This document shows, piece by piece, positions 43,855 through 55,975 of a DNA stretch of 56,142 nt (position 1 is the first letter of the stretch; each line of letters begins with the position of its first letter). The DNA lies in the NCBI GenBank assembly GCA_037176845.1, contig JAYKXP010000225.1, forward strand, positions 1-56,142, read 5' to 3'. The position numbers and the translations under genes are program-made. The notes below the pieces were generated by a model. The model saw only the letters and a list, made by a program, of their open reading frames with translations, had not been told where the DNA came from and made no database searches. The stretch comes from Paramarasmius palmivorus (taxonomy: Eukaryota; Basidiomycota; Agaricomycetes; Agaricales; Marasmiaceae).

Positions 43855-46800
43855 TCAAACGGAACCACTCAAAATCTCGTCCTTGGATCCCAAGTAGAAC
43901 ACAGGGATAGCATCAAGCGGCGCATCAACGTTCACCGTTTTTCCTCCACTACCAAAGTCTTCGTCTGTCCACCTATGAGATTTTTAATCAGCAATGCAAC
44001 TCAACATCAAACGGTTCAAGTTGGCGTACCAATGCTTCCAGGTCGTATTATCGCTCAACAGAGGAAGATACACATCTTTAGTAGTAACACCGAGTTCTCC
44101 AACTGGTGCGACTAGTAACCGTTGACCTAGCACCCCCATCAGCTAGTCGAAGCAGGTAGAAAGAGATCTAACGCACCAAACATAAACTGATGAACGATCG
44201 TAGGCTCGTTGAAACGCGTCGCATTCGCCACGAAGGGGTCAGACGAAAAGTCATAGTAGAGTGGCCGCATGATGGATTTCCCCGTCGCCTGAAGATCTTG
44301 GAAGAGCTTCTTGACATATGGTATAAGTTGATAGCGAAGCGCGATATACTGTCATCACGGTGAGTACACCCCGAGTCGAGGTCATGGAACAAAGCTGACC
44401 TTTTTCGTGACGACAAAGTTGTCCTCTCCGTAAGACCAGGGCTAGTAAAGGATGCATGAGCTTTGTCTTGGGCAAAGCAGTGTTTAGCCGTACCTCATTA
44501 GGGCATGGGTTTGCGTGGGGTAGTGTACTTGTCCTTGTTAGGTTACAGGACCGTGTTCTAATGAACGATGAGATTGTGCGCTGCTTGAAGTATCGCTGAG
44601 TGAAGCCTACCCATGAACTCGCATCTGAAGCAAATTAAGTAAGTACACAAAACACAATATCCAGTCGAAAGAGACGCACGAAGGGCAAGAAGGTTCCCAA
44701 GCCGAACCAACGCACAAACAGTTCCTTCCCCTGGCCAGTTCACCGTCAGCCATAGTACACAGATACTAACATTTTACACACACACCTCATCCATATCGAT
44801 GTTCAACCCAGCAAACCCACCAATGTCCAATGTCCAGGCGAAATACCTGAAGCCGCAACCGACACACCAGCTGTAACTTGCTGCAGCAGAACATCGAACC
44901 TCGAATCCGTATCTCCGCTCCAGAGGTACGAGCAGAACCTCTGTCCACCGACAAACGTCGATCGAGTAAGAGACAAGTACTCGCATGATGTAGGCAACTC
45001 AAACTCGGATAACTCTGGTTTAGTGAGGTTTTGGAACCCCTCGTCAATCGCTTGTTGATGGAACCAGGGGTACAATTTGCCCGATGCTTCCTACGTATCT
45101 GCGTCAGCTCTTCATTCACTACCAGATGAATTTCTTTGGACCAACCTGGGTGCCGATGAAGTACTGCGTGAATGTCCGCGAGTAAGGTATGCCTCGGATT
45201 AGATCCTGGCCGTCTATGCATGCTGAATTAGCCATCAAAACCCACTCGGTAGTTTACGCTTACTATTCTGGAAGGGCTCTCCGAGCGTTCCACCTATCAG
45301 GAAAGTCACGTCAGAAAGGTTCACTATAATTTATGGAAGCCAGTATCTCACCGTCAGCTTGGTCAATCCAAAAGTTGTGTATACCCTTCGAGAAGTAACT
45401 CTCGTTAAGCCGTTTCCAAAGGAACTGTCGTCCATCCGGATTCGTCGAATCAACTGTACATGTACTCAGTGAGTATGCATCTAGGAGATAGACGAACAAG
45501 CGAACCAAGTCGGGTATAAACCCCCTCAAACGAATCCTGAATTCCTGTTCCATCTCTAGTCGTCGCCAACAAACCTTGCTGCTGCAAAGCAAGGTAATTC
45601 ACCGACTTGTCCTCCACACTCGGCCAAAGCGATACCATCATCTCTGCACCAGTTAATTCTTTGACACGTTGTGCCATAGCCGCAGGATCAGGCCACACAG
45701 ACTCGTCAAATGACCAGTCGCCCTGGAACTTCCACGCGAAAAAGTCTATGTGTGTCAGTCAGAAACGGTACGAAATAATGAGGCGCACTCACCAACAACG
45801 ATGAGCGAGACATTCACTTGCTCGTCGTGGAACCGTTGCGCAAGATCTTCAACCTGCGTCTGATTGAAATACCGCAACTTTGACTGTTGATATCCGAGCA
45901 TGAAATCCGGCGGTGTAGGTTGACGACCCGTGACCGCTGTGAACTGCTGTTGAAGGGAATCATAATCCCCAGGCGGTGCAGTAGTTCTGTGGTAAAACAG
46001 ATACTCCATCAGTTTGAAATAACAAGGCACAGAATCCACCAATACATTGCTTACATCCAATAATCCACCACTGTAGCTTCACTAGCCACAAACCGCGTGC
46101 GTTGATGACCGAATTCTATTCGACCGCCCAGTCAAAAGCCATTCCAGGGACCGAGTAAACGTCGAACCCACCAATACGACCTTGACCAGGCATGTTGAAG
46201 TACTGCAGATATCCCTACAAACAACTCTCATCAGAAATCGCATCAGAAACGAAGGAACACCGAATGCTGACCTTATTCGACATGTATACAGGCAACGTTA
46301 CATGTGAGTTATAATTCATCAAATCCACCACCTGGCCTTTCTTATTCACCGAGTGGTCATTGCAGCATGCTTGCTGACCAGTTCCATAGAACTGCTCGTC
46401 TTCATCAGAGCTAAACGAGAACCAAGCCTCGAAGCTGCTGCTTCGAAAGTCTTGGAAATAGAACCGAGGGAGAAGTGTTTTGGTGTCGACGAATTCGCCA
46501 GTAAGTAGGGTCGTAGATCCATTGGGCTCGACGCGGTGGAAGGAGATGGTTACCGTTTTGAATGTTGGCTACTAGATCGCCGTTTCGTAGAGTGAAACTG
46601 GATTGGTATGGGAGTGTCGTATCGTGCGCTAGACCTTGGTTGCCGCCGGGTCCTTCAAGAGGTGGGTCGATGAGAGCTGACCATTCGTTGCCTGTAGGAT
46701 CGCGCATGATGGAAGCCCGGACGCGGAATGCATGATTTCCGAATGGCTGCGCAGAATCAGTAAAAGACACAAGAGTCTATAATGCCGCTACTGCTCACCT

Positions 46801-46943
46801 GGATATACACGCGTTCATACCCGTTTTGAAGCTTCACTCCGGTGGAATTGGGCTGGAAGTAGTCCGCTGGAGCGGCCGTAGCAGATTTTGGCAGAGAAAG
46901 GAGACCCGCAAGTGCTGGAGTCCCAAAATATCAAAGCCTTCAT
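43855..46943 (-). CDS. Secreted GH31 family glycoside hydrolase, many exons, at least three one-base frameshifts
   Basis: A ~900-residue GH31 protein is spread over ten or more exons. After a signal peptide (ALAGLLSLPKSATAAPA) comes the N-terminal beta domain (HAFRVRASIMRD, EQFYGTGQQACC). The barrel follows (YQQSKLRYFNQTQVEDLA, DWSFDESVWPD), with the nucleophile in HNFWIDQADG and the probable acid/base in YLWSGDTDSRFD. Then come the WTLDIGGF loop, LFVRWFGLGTFLPF and MRPLYYDFSSDP; the C-terminus ends at 43855. Substrate is probably an alpha-glucoside or alpha-xyloside of plant or fungal wall polymers (inference). Frame breaks: an extra T in ATTTTGGG within the signal peptide (46925-46928), one near 46553-46566 after GDLVAN, and one near 44836 before WTLDIGGF. 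All other introns splice in frame (for example 43-60-nt introns ending CTCATAG and TTCAG). Confidence 0.88.
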
Positions 46944-47419
46944 CGTCTGTGGTGCAATGAGGTCGAGTCTACATCTGTGTTTTATCAAGCATTTTTAAGC
47001 CTCCAGGAGAATCTTCGGCTCCATGACGCTATGGAAAAGAAGTTGATCTTGAGGACGGTGTAAAAGAATAGGCTCGGGTTACATACAACATGGATAGCGG
47101 AATGAGCGGGACGGTTTGACGTTGGAAGCGAAAGGCTCGCATGACTGGTAGACCCGTGACGTTCGTCAGTGAATATTCTTTTTTGTCTAGCTGGACATAC
47201 CGGCGAGGAAAAGTAGCAATGAAGGATTGCAGACGTAGGATACTAGCCGTGTTACTGCAATCAGATGATGGAAGTTGGAGGTCAAGAGACTATAAGCCTT
47301 TAAGCGCTCAAATCTGAGAGGAAGTCTCTTGTGTACATGTTTACCGCGTGCAGAGTAGTGGTGTGTTTAATGTAGACTGAGATGGGCTGTATTACATGCT
47401 TATTATTACTATATTCCTT
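46944..47419. other. GH31 promoter and SCO1 3' flank
   Basis: 476 bp with no gene; upstream region for the GH31 gene. No clear TATA or operator identified. Confidence 0.45.
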
Positions 47420-48369
47420 CTACCTCCAACGCTCAACAGCCTGCATAACCTTCCCAACCACCTCTTCAGCACCAGTCGCTTGCCCAAACGCCTCGACAAA
47501 CTTCCCTTCCTGGGTCCATCAAATACACGAATATCGAGTGATCCACGAGGTAATCACCCTTGGGGTCAGCGTCCGGAGGGGTGGAAAAGTACACCCTGTA
47601 CGCTTTGCAAGCGGCCCTGGTTTTGGCGTAGTCTCCTACAAGCCCAATAAAAGATGGATGAAAGTCTCCTAGGTATGTTGATATTTGGGAAGGAGTGTCC
47701 CGAGCAGGGTCGACAGAGATGAATATGGGTTGAAGTGGTAGAGCCGGATGTGTTTTCTCTGTTGAAGATTCGTGTTTCGACGTGTAGTTTTATACCAAAC
47801 GTACAAGACGAAACGAAACGGTCAGATTTCATGAATCTATGCAAGAAAACGATGAAAACACGCAACTGATTTCTTCAACAACACTCGTCACCTTGTCCAA
47901 CTCTGCCGGACATATATCTGGACAATTTGTGAACCCAAAGTACACCAATGACCACTTGCCCAACAACTCCTTCTCTGTAAAATCTCTCCCCGTTTTCGCT
48001 TCCGTCAACACAAACGGTCCCCCGACATTAGGTCTCCCATATGACGAGGCCTGTCGTTCCTTCTCCCGTTGCTCAATGAGCTTTTGTTTTTCGTGTGTGA
48101 AGTAAAAGTAGAGTCCACAGCCAACCGAGACAAAGATAGTGCCGAGAGAGGTGAAAAGACCTGTTATTCACGGAGGTTTAGAGCGCTAACGACCGGAGGA
48201 GGAATGAAACACGCACCCCAATAACATTTCGCTGAGGTCGAGGTGGCTCAGACGAAGTGGATGTTGAGTTGAAGCGCTTGTACTTGGTTGAGCGTGTACA
48301 TAGTATTCCAGCCCTTGATCTCGGCGCGCTAGATGCGATTCGTCGACATTGGACTCGAAGTGGGAACAT
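47420..48369 (-). CDS. SCO1: SCO1-like copper chaperone of cytochrome c oxidase (mitochondrial inner membrane), frame breaks
   Basis: The first exon starts MFPLRVQCRRIASSAPRSR, a classic Arg/Ser-rich mitochondrial presequence. After an intron comes one membrane helix (TIFVSVGCGLYFYF) and the charged linker EKQKLIEQREKERQ. The thioredoxin-like copper domain follows: GPFVLTEAKTGRDF, KWSLVYFGFTNCPDICP with the CxxxC copper ligands, and SVDPARDTP. The third ligand His is in VDHSI. SCO1 delivers copper to the CuA site of COX2. An intron at 47759-47866 joins EEI to the THPALPLQPIFISV exon in frame. Near 47505-47511 an extra G (CCAGGAAGGG where frame needs CCAGAAGGG) breaks the last exon; beyond it the frame AFGQATGAEEVVG runs to TAG at 47420. 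The junction before GLFTSLG also does not fit by one base. For an essential respiratory gene, sequence error is the simpler explanation. Confidence 0.92.
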
Positions 48370-49175
48370 GGAAGGAAGGAAGGAAGACCCAAGGAAGAGC
48401 CGGCTGTTTCTTGGGCGCTTATCCATGTTCACCGGACGTTGACCTCAATCCACCATCTCGATCGCACGCGAACTGTCCAGGCTCAGTGTATCGGCCTCTC
48501 TTTCTATTGGAAAGTATACCGTATGTATTTCCCCGAGGCTCACATCATATGAGGTGGAGCACAAAATGCAGTTTGTTCCGTTGTTCTGCTCATCGAGAAG
48601 GCTAGATTTAGAATGTCTACTATCATGATTGTCACGGGCTGAAAATGTGGGAAACCACATTTATACTGAGGACGAGAGCGAGTTGATGGTTCGTCTGGCG
48701 AAAACAGAGTGAGTTACCTTTTGAATTCAAGAAATTCATCGTTGTCGACTCATGCGAAGTTGCAGACGTGTTTCTAGTCACTACTTTCTACCACTAGCGA
48801 GCACTTTGACTCTCAACGTACAACGGGGAGGAAGTAAGAGTCGTTCCCTGATATCATAGCAAGCATAAACTGTAATTTGTAAGCCGAAATCTACAAGTGC
48901 GCGTGTTCCTGCTGTACTGAAGGAAGATGGTTACTTACATAGGCGGCGCGATCTTGCCATCATTGCAATCTGGAGGGTATAACCCGAAAAAAGGTAGAAT
49001 GCAACCTACGATAAATCTCGCAAAGTATCCCAAGCGCCTCATTTCCCGCATACGTAGAACCAACCCCGACAACCGCTAGATGTTTGGAGCCTGCTATTCC
49101 AATGTATACCAGAGCCGTCGTGCTTGAATATCACAAAAAAAAAAAAAACAACCAGTACTATGACAAGTTCCAGTC
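48370..49175. other. Intergenic region upstream of SCO1
   Basis: No supported gene. Contains a 13-base poly-A run at 49138-49150. The small ORFs overlapping 48333-48660 are antisense or promoter-side and not credited. Confidence 0.45.
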
Positions 49176-51358
49176 TCAGTCAATATCGATGATACCTACA
49201 AGCTCCTGAGACCTCTGGGGCGACCACTTCAAGTATGGATAGGACGATCGGTGCATCCGTAGCCATTGAATCCTGTTCGGGAACGTCATTGGGAACCGCT
49301 GAGTTTGTCTGAGATCGACACCTAGGGACAAGCCAGTAAACCAAGTATTGGCATGTGAGAGACAAAAGCTCACCATCGTTCGAGTTCTTCAAGTTGAGCT
49401 CCTTGAAGCGTGCATCGTCACCGACAACCTCGAGAATTAGGCGCCTAAGAGATCTAGCGAGCTCCGCTGATGTGGGGTCAAAACGTCGAGAACGATGGAT
49501 CATCTCAAGGACATCATAGGCATCGCGATCCCACGAATGATGCCACACTCCAAGGTCTGCCTCGAGGAACGGCAGTCCCAGCTTCAGCCGCTCATGATCC
49601 GGTATTTCATCTGACCCTGAGCAGTCAAACGACCAGAAGTACTTCGATCCTTTGAGCCAGGCATCCCACCGCTTTTCATCGTCGCACGGACGTGGAAGTG
49701 GTCTTATGAAAAGGTAGATGGGCACATCATTCGAGATGCCTGTGGGAGGTGACGCCTCCTGCGCCTCGGCACGTTCGAATACGAGATGAACGACACTGAG
49801 TATGGCTATCGCACATGGTTTTATCAGTGTCACTATCTCGAAGAGAATTATAAACATGACTCACAAGATCCTCCCCACTCCTGCTCTCCGATTCCGAGTT
49901 GGCCGAAAATACCATGCGCTTGCGACAACCACGATGCAACAAGGTCGTCCCATGTCTGCCAGGGCCATATATCATAAGATAGTGCAAATGATCCAAGATC
50001 CTTTATTTCCGATGGCTTTAACATGAATCTACATTCACAATCAGCTTGGCTACTCATTCTACTGGTATTGTAGACATACCTTACTGATGCATCATGCATA
50101 ATAGCAGTACCTCCTCGCAGAGGATCCGGTATGACGGAACCTCTTTCCCAGAGCCCATAATACCATCTCTCCCTGTATCCTGGATATCGAGCAATGACCT
50201 CCAGGGTGTTTCGGCGGTAAACCGCCCCGGGCAAAGACATCAAGATAAATTTTGCGTCTTCGTCGTCTGGCCATTCAAAGGAGGCTCTACGAGAAAGACG
50301 AAGTCCCTGAATCATGTTACTTTCAGAGAGCGTTTCATTGAGGTACTCGAAGATGGCGTTGTTGTCGACAGGTCGAAAAATCAGCGAGTACGTGATCAGT
50401 GTTGCTGGAAAGCTCGACGACAGGTCCTTTTCGCAGGAAACCAGTCATTGGGTCGACCCAAAGGGCTTGAGGTGACTAGTATTTGACCATTAGTTTTAGA
50501 AAATTAACCAGACGGTGTCATACCAATGTATTATCCAAGTTTTGTACTACAATCGCCTGTGAAACGATCTCAGTCAAGACCAGCGAGGAAGGGTATAATC
50601 GTGAACTTACTTGGTAGGAGAAATAGGTATACAAAATTGGCGAGAACCTGTTCCGTTCCCAGATATATGACACTGGTACAAGCGCTACAACATGCCTGAA
50701 ATTGAGACAAGTTATCAGAGCAAGATCATGAGTCGGTTTCACCATCGTAGAATACCAATGCAGGTATGGCGTTCGAGTTGCTGTAGCCAAAAAGCTGAAC
50801 ATAGTTGATGTCCCTGCGCAATCATCAGCTCATAGTGATGAAGGTGGGGGCATATATCGCTCACTTGACGGCCGAGAAAACGTCAAAATCTAACTTGCAG
50901 ACCTTCACAGATAAAGAGGATATTAGCGACAACAGAATTGGAGGTCAGGGTAGCCAAACCTTAGCAGCGTCTGGGTCACTGTATTGAACATACAGAAACT
51001 CTTCATCCTTGTCTTCACCATGAATTCTAGCAATGTGGACGCTTTGACGAGCATTCAAGTTTCTCCAGCCTTTTTCATTTCTCCGCATGGCGGTCTCTGC
51101 GATCTTCCGCTTCAGATACACTCTTCCTGCCGGAACCTCCTGATACTGAAGCACACATATCAATAAAAGCAAAGATTCTTTCACGGAGAAACGCACCTCA
51201 TCCAGAATGGTCCTAAACCTGTCCTCCTTGTGTACGCATTGTACCACGTCCCCGTTGTAGGTATGTTGAGACCCTGCGATAGCGTTGAAGTTTCCACCAT
51301 TGATAACGGAACCGTGGCACTCTTTGAACGACATGGGGGACGATGATGGTAGGGACAT
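49176..51358 (-). CDS. Agaric lineage-restricted family protein, ~10 exons, function unknown
   Basis: The spliced reading starts MSLPSSSPMSFKECHGSVI and has an N-terminal GGNFNAIAGSQHTYNGDV motif. Next come LQYQEVPAGRVYLKRKI, HIARIHGEDKDEEF, the DINYVQLFGYSNSNAIPALV block and ALVPVSYIWERN. The C-terminal half holds ERWYYGLWERGSVIP, SYDIWPWQTWDDLV, KYFWSFDCSGSDEIP and ends YPYLKWSPQRSQELVG. The order matches a family I recall from Marasmius and Moniliophthora-like genomes, where it is multicopy and uncharacterised. Introns include 51 nt before YQEVPAG and one ending GTTGTAG before CGCTTGTACC. A five-A run at 50376-50380 (TTTTT on this strand) holds one base too many: removing it joins VLADF to RPVDNNAIFEYL. 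The GGxFN start recalls N-termini of agaric NLR-like proteins, but no NTPase is present here. Confidence 0.72.
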
Positions 51359-52152
51359 GAGAATAAGAAAGAAAACGCATTGCACGATAGAGAAATGAGC
51401 AAAATACTATCATTCTGTGTCGATCTTGCGGAGCCGCGCCGCTGTTGCTGAAGGCACAGGTCTGTCTCCTACCAGTATCAGCGACTGAAACTGCGGAGTA
51501 GCAACATAGAGCTGATGCTGTCTTGGGCGTCGGCGGAATTTCCATGAGTCGAATGCAGGTCGAATGTATGAGTTTCGGTCCTGACCGTAGAGGTCAACGC
51601 TACACCAACAGTCTCTGCCACGGTGCTACCAATACAAGTTGGGTGTAAATAGCATGCCGGGCTCAGCAATGAGCGCAGAACGCGAATGGAAAGCGGTGCA
51701 ATTCGACAGCAAGATTCAGGGTACTTACTGGATGTACGGAAGTGAAAAGGAGATGCGCTAAGCTCAAGCGCGCGGTTCGAGTTGAGGGCAGGTGCACAGC
51801 ATTGGCAACGTTCCTTCCTTCCTACTTACCAGTAACCTTCTGTCCTTGAAGCTCCCACATTCAGAGTGCCAGTTGTAATATTGCTTCAGCGCCAAAAACC
51901 AAAACCCTAATCATCTTATCCCTGTCCTTTGGCTCAAGGCTCGAAATTGTATCAAGTTTGCACGATAGATATCGCTGGTGCCCTGGAGACTCGCACGAAG
52001 ACGCTGGATTCAGGATAGCTAGTATACTTTCAACACCAAAATGGTCATATTCTTCCAACAATACATTCCAATCGCAAAGAATCGTTCACCATCACAACAG
52101 CCATTGACCCAACCGCGTCCCATTGCAACACAACTTAGAGTACGACAAATGA
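51359..52152. other. Intergenic, promoter of the 49-51 kb gene
   Basis: No supported gene. The ORF at 51861-52061 (-) lies downstream of the 201-aa orphan and may be its 3' flank; the ORF at 51478-51669 is not credited. Confidence 0.4.
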
Positions 52153-52857
52153 TCATGAGAGGACATGGACAGGGATACCAGGAGTCGTGATAGTCGGCCG
52201 TGAAGGAAGCACCACTTCTTGTATGCGACGCGAGCCCAAGTATGGATAGGAGATCCGGAGTCTCGTACTCGGAGGAACCGTCAAAATCTTGCAATCACCC
52301 CAGCGATTGTCGAGTCCCAAAGCAGTGATGGTAATTCCTGCATTCAGCCAATCAATACACTGATTAGGAGGGTTTCCAGGACGTGCAATGTATAGTGTGT
52401 AGGAGCCTTGAGGTAAGAATATGACACCGTCGTCGGGATGGTAATAGATCTTGATATTGTCGAATTCAATTGATTTGCATTGAACTTCTGGTGGTGGGCA
52501 GCGAGCCTAGAGAGCTGTTTAAGGTGTACGATGATGTGACAGTGCTCAACGACGTACCCCTAAACGAAGGAAAGGATTATTCTCCTTGAGAATGTTGTCT
52601 CCACGCATAAACGAGAGAACGACGTCTACTGAACCGTGCTGGTCGAGGAGGTCTTGTGCCATGGCGGCTTTGGTCTCAGTCGTCAAATGCTGTTGTGACA
52701 TTTTCTTGTGGTACTCATCGCTGGACTGCCCCACGAAGTCCCATATTGCTTGTTGAGAGGCCTGAAAAATTGCATTAGAACGCGAAAAAAAGGATGATCA
52801 TCAACTCACAGTAAGCCTTGTGGTGCTGCTAGGAGAGGAAGAGTTTGTACCCGACAT
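52153..52857 (-). CDS. Three-exon orphan, 201 aa, with a transposon at its start codon
   Basis: Exons 52810-52857, 52558-52761 and 52153-52506 join through introns of 48 and 51 nt (GTGAGTTG to TTTTCAG; GTACGTCG to CTCTAG), both phase 0, with no stop. The protein begins MSGTNSSSPSSTTRLT. It has a helical part (HHLTTETK-like, AAMAQDLLDQHGSVDVVLSF) and a beta-rich part (IEFDNIKIYYHPDDGVIFL, GSYTLYIARPGNPP, WLNAGITITALGLD). The second part reads like a small carbohydrate- or lipid-binding sandwich, but I assign no family. The frame is intact, unlike most neighbours. The A of the ATG (52857) is also the last base of the 7-bp target duplication of the adjoining transposon, so the native promoter now lies beyond 55982. 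Confidence 0.7.
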
Positions 52858-52863
52858 GACGGC
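52857..52863. repeat. Target-site duplication TGACGGC, left copy (right copy 55976-55982)
   Basis: TGACGGC lies directly outside both inverted-repeat ends (CACCTATGG... and ...CCATAGGTG). Confidence 0.85.
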
Positions 52864-53140
52864 CACCTATGGTTCCCAGTCCGACCGGCTAGTTAGTGGG
52901 CGGATACACCGGGTATCCGCCAACTAACTTGTGCCAAAACCCGTTTATTTACGGTACGCAAATATCTCTGAAATATCTTTTGCAGTACACGAATAATTCC
53001 ACTCACCTGAAGCTAACTTTTTCCTCTGGCGCTTTCAGCTCTCGCGGCTCTTGTCAAACCGCTCACCTTCCTTTTACAGAAAATCCAAAAAAAAAATCAC
53101 GCCATCGCTGTTAGCGTCGTCTCACGCAGAGTGCTCCCAA
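52864..53140 (+). repeat. Left terminal inverted repeat
   Basis: 277 bp. Contains a subterminal hairpin, GGCGGATAC (52899-52907) with GTATCCGCC (52913-52921). Differs from the right end by scattered substitutions and a poly-A stretch near 53088-53097. Confidence 0.88.
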
Positions 53141-55704
53141 CCACCAACGAGCTCGACAACCCACGTACGCTGTGGTTCCCTTCCCCTTCAGTGTTCCTTA
53201 TAACTTAACCCTGTACCAAGTCCGCCATAACATGCCCGGTTCAGTCAACAATCTACAAGTCGATGTTCCCTAGCAACCTAAGCAAGCACGTACTCCTCGA
53301 GGAATCGGTCCAGGCATTCTGCCGTTAGGCATAGGCGTAGAGACGAGCGGGTTAGTGGGTAGTTTTTGGGATGTTTAGGCCTCAGGTGCGTCACCGTCTC
53401 CGAATCTGAAGCTTACTCACAGCTCTTTGTTCAGATACCCAGTAATTCAAAGCACCTCCAGATCAAAGACCACACATCTTCCTCGATCATACATTTCCTG
53501 GTCTCTATACATGCCAAAGTCACATCAGTTGGTAGGAGTGCATGGTATCTAGGGCGCATCGACACGTTACCCGAATAACAACGCGCAGCAGTAAGTTATA
53601 TACTCCCAATACCAGTTCTAAGCCACTGATACTTCGTCTAGGTCAGCCTTCAACACGCTTAGCTCATTCTACCTTTCACAAGAAGCTGGACTCGACTCAC
53701 AGTAACCGCTAGCACCTATTTCTACCCGCAGATGATATGGCGCTCCCCTTTCTCAATTGATGGACGGGCCTCTGGATAAACTTCAGGCGCGCCGAGGTTT
53801 CGATTGGGTGACTCGAGAATCCAAAGGATTCTCCGGCAACGCGCACATACATTAACTCATCATGTACCTAGTAGTATAAATAAGTATTCACATACCAGAG
53901 GTCAACTTGGGTTGAACTGTCCTTGATGTCGTATTCACGGATAAGAAGCATTAAATCTCAAGCTTTCACATGTTGACATAAGTAGCAAGACCGTTTTCAC
54001 ACTGAACGTACTGAACTCGCTCAAACTTGGCTCAAACAATAGACGCTTCGGCGCTTCATAAGTAAAAACTCTCCACTTGAGGCAAATCAATGATTTATTC
54101 TACTTCTTGCTCAGTTCTTCGAGCGTGAATAGCCTAACCATCATCTCGTTTACTCCACTAACACCCACGGAGCAGCGGGTACACGTAAAGCAAGGCTGAA
54201 ACCAGCTACACGAAATGTATTGAAACTCTCCACGGGTACCTAGAAACTCTCCACGCAGAAAGTGATTTATGGTCTCCAGCTTGTCCCACTGAAGCGATCT
54301 TGCTAGCAACACTCGGAATATGCTTCTAGAAGTACTATCTTCTTGTCTTGTCAAGATCTGGTCAGCTGGACGAGTGGTTGTGTTGTAACGTTTGTTCGAG
54401 CACATTAGCGGCCATCAAAGTATGAATCAAGTGCAATCAAATGTTGTCCTCAACGCAAATTTTGCACATTTTACAACGTCCACTCACTGTAACTTGCTCA
54501 CTGTCTTAAAACGGTCAGTAGATCACTATTTGACCTATATACAAGTACTTGGCTGCCTCGATGATTTTGTATTGGTAAAGAAAAGCACAATTCGTCGAAG
54601 AACAATTGAACGTCACAACAAACTCATTGATTCCTATGCTACATACGAATTCAGAAATGAATCCTAATTACTTGGAACATGCATTGATTGCTATTCTGCA
54701 GCTAAAATAATCTTGGGGCATAGTAGTTGTTGGATTGAATGTTTGCGCGAGGGATGGACGTCGATGGACATCGACGAACCGCCAGTGTGACACAGGCATT
54801 GCATTACCGGGATTGTGGTAGAGGCTATCTGTCCTAACTCACTACTAGGTGAATTTGTGATAAACATTACGGAGACATTCGCACTACGAAACTACTTACA
54901 AAACACCCAGAAAATGCTCAAGACAGTCGAGATCTCAGCGAGTACTTGCCACATCAACAAAGAGAGCTTCAGCGAGCAAATGCACAGAGAGAACGGTATA
55001 TAAACTACAGTCAAGCTTGATAGGCATGAGATTTGGCAGGCGCGTGGACGAACACAAAGAGCCAGCAGTCACTTCTACTGTTTCTCCCTCAAGTCAAAGT
55101 ACTCATAGTTCGCACCTCGGCATCTGTGGATTCCCGGGAATCGAGTATTCACAGGGTGTGGAAGGGCCTTGAGAAGTAGACGCGTCGATGCAAGGCTGTC
55201 CCACTACAAAGTAGGAGTAGGAATCGCGAATTAGAACTTGATGAAACGTTGGTAATGACAGACTGTTGACCGCATTCGCCCGATGACTCATTGCGACCAT
55301 TTGTTTGCATTGAAGGGCGATAGAGCAACAAGCAAAAGGGTAACAAAGAATATGAAGACTGAAGTATATGCGAAAGTCAAGTTCCATTTCGGCCTAAGTG
55401 AATAAGAGACGCTAAAGGAACGTCAGCTCAAGCGAGTCATACAGGTGGAGAAACGTACCCTAGGGCTTCCACTAGTTCACATTTTCCCGCCCCAATACCT
55501 GATTGAGCTCCGCAGCTTATCTCGAGTTCAATACGACTCATGGACATGATATCCATTCAAGGGGCAGTCTTAACGAACCTGGTGAAACAGAACGCGCGCA
55601 TAGAGTGAGGCGGAGAAATGCTGAGAGGATTCAGTTGCAGTAACATTGAAGGAAAAGGGGACGAGGACTGCAGCGGACATGGGTGCCCGAGGTCATCGTG
55701 AATG
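53141..55704. other. Interior of the DNA transposon
   Basis: No protein-coding gene is supported. It has a 13-bp GAAACTCTCCACG repeat (54220 and 54241) with a third partial copy near 54066. The 91-codon ORF at 54392-54667 (+) has no motif. Confidence 0.45.
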
Positions 55705-55975
55705 TTGGGAGCACGATGTGTGAGATGACGTTGACGGTGATGGTGCGATTTCTTGAATTTTCTCTAAAAGGAAGGTGAGCGGTTTGACAAGAGCCGCGAG
55801 AGTCGAAAGTGCCAGAGGAAAAAGTTAGCTGCAGGTGAGTGGAATTATTCGTGTACTGCAAAAGATATTTCAGAGATATTTGCGTACCGAAATAACGGTT
55901 TTTGCCCAATGTAGATGGCGGTAAACCCGGTGTATCCGCCCACTAACTAGCCGGTCGGACTGGGAACCATAGGTG
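55705..55975 (-). repeat. Right terminal inverted repeat
   Basis: 271 bp; reverse complement of 52864-53140. The subterminal hairpin of the left end is disrupted here (GGGTTTACCGCC in place of GGGTATCCGCC). Confidence 0.88.

Larger units (their letters stand above)
52864..55975. mobile_element. Non-autonomous DNA transposon with ~270-bp terminal inverted repeats
   Basis: The ends 52864-53140 and 55705-55975 are inverted copies of one another: the first ~50 bases are identical (CACCTATGGTTCCCAGTCCG and onward), then ~85-90 percent similar. The insertion is flanked by a 7-bp duplication. The 2.5-kb interior has only short ORFs (such as 54392-54667 and 54100-54405) and no recognisable transposase, so movement would depend on a helper. 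Long inverted repeats with 7-9-bp duplications fit Mutator-like foldback elements best, but the superfamily is not proven. Confidence 0.85.

Noticed and set aside
49138..49150. Poly-A run as the tail of a retroposed gene
   Set aside because: No flanking target duplication or processed gene body is seen next to it.
52019..52294. 91-codon minus-strand ORF overlapping the last exon of the 201-aa orphan
   Set aside because: It uses a different frame from the spliced gene and begins inside its exon; the spliced frame has consistent phase-0 junctions.
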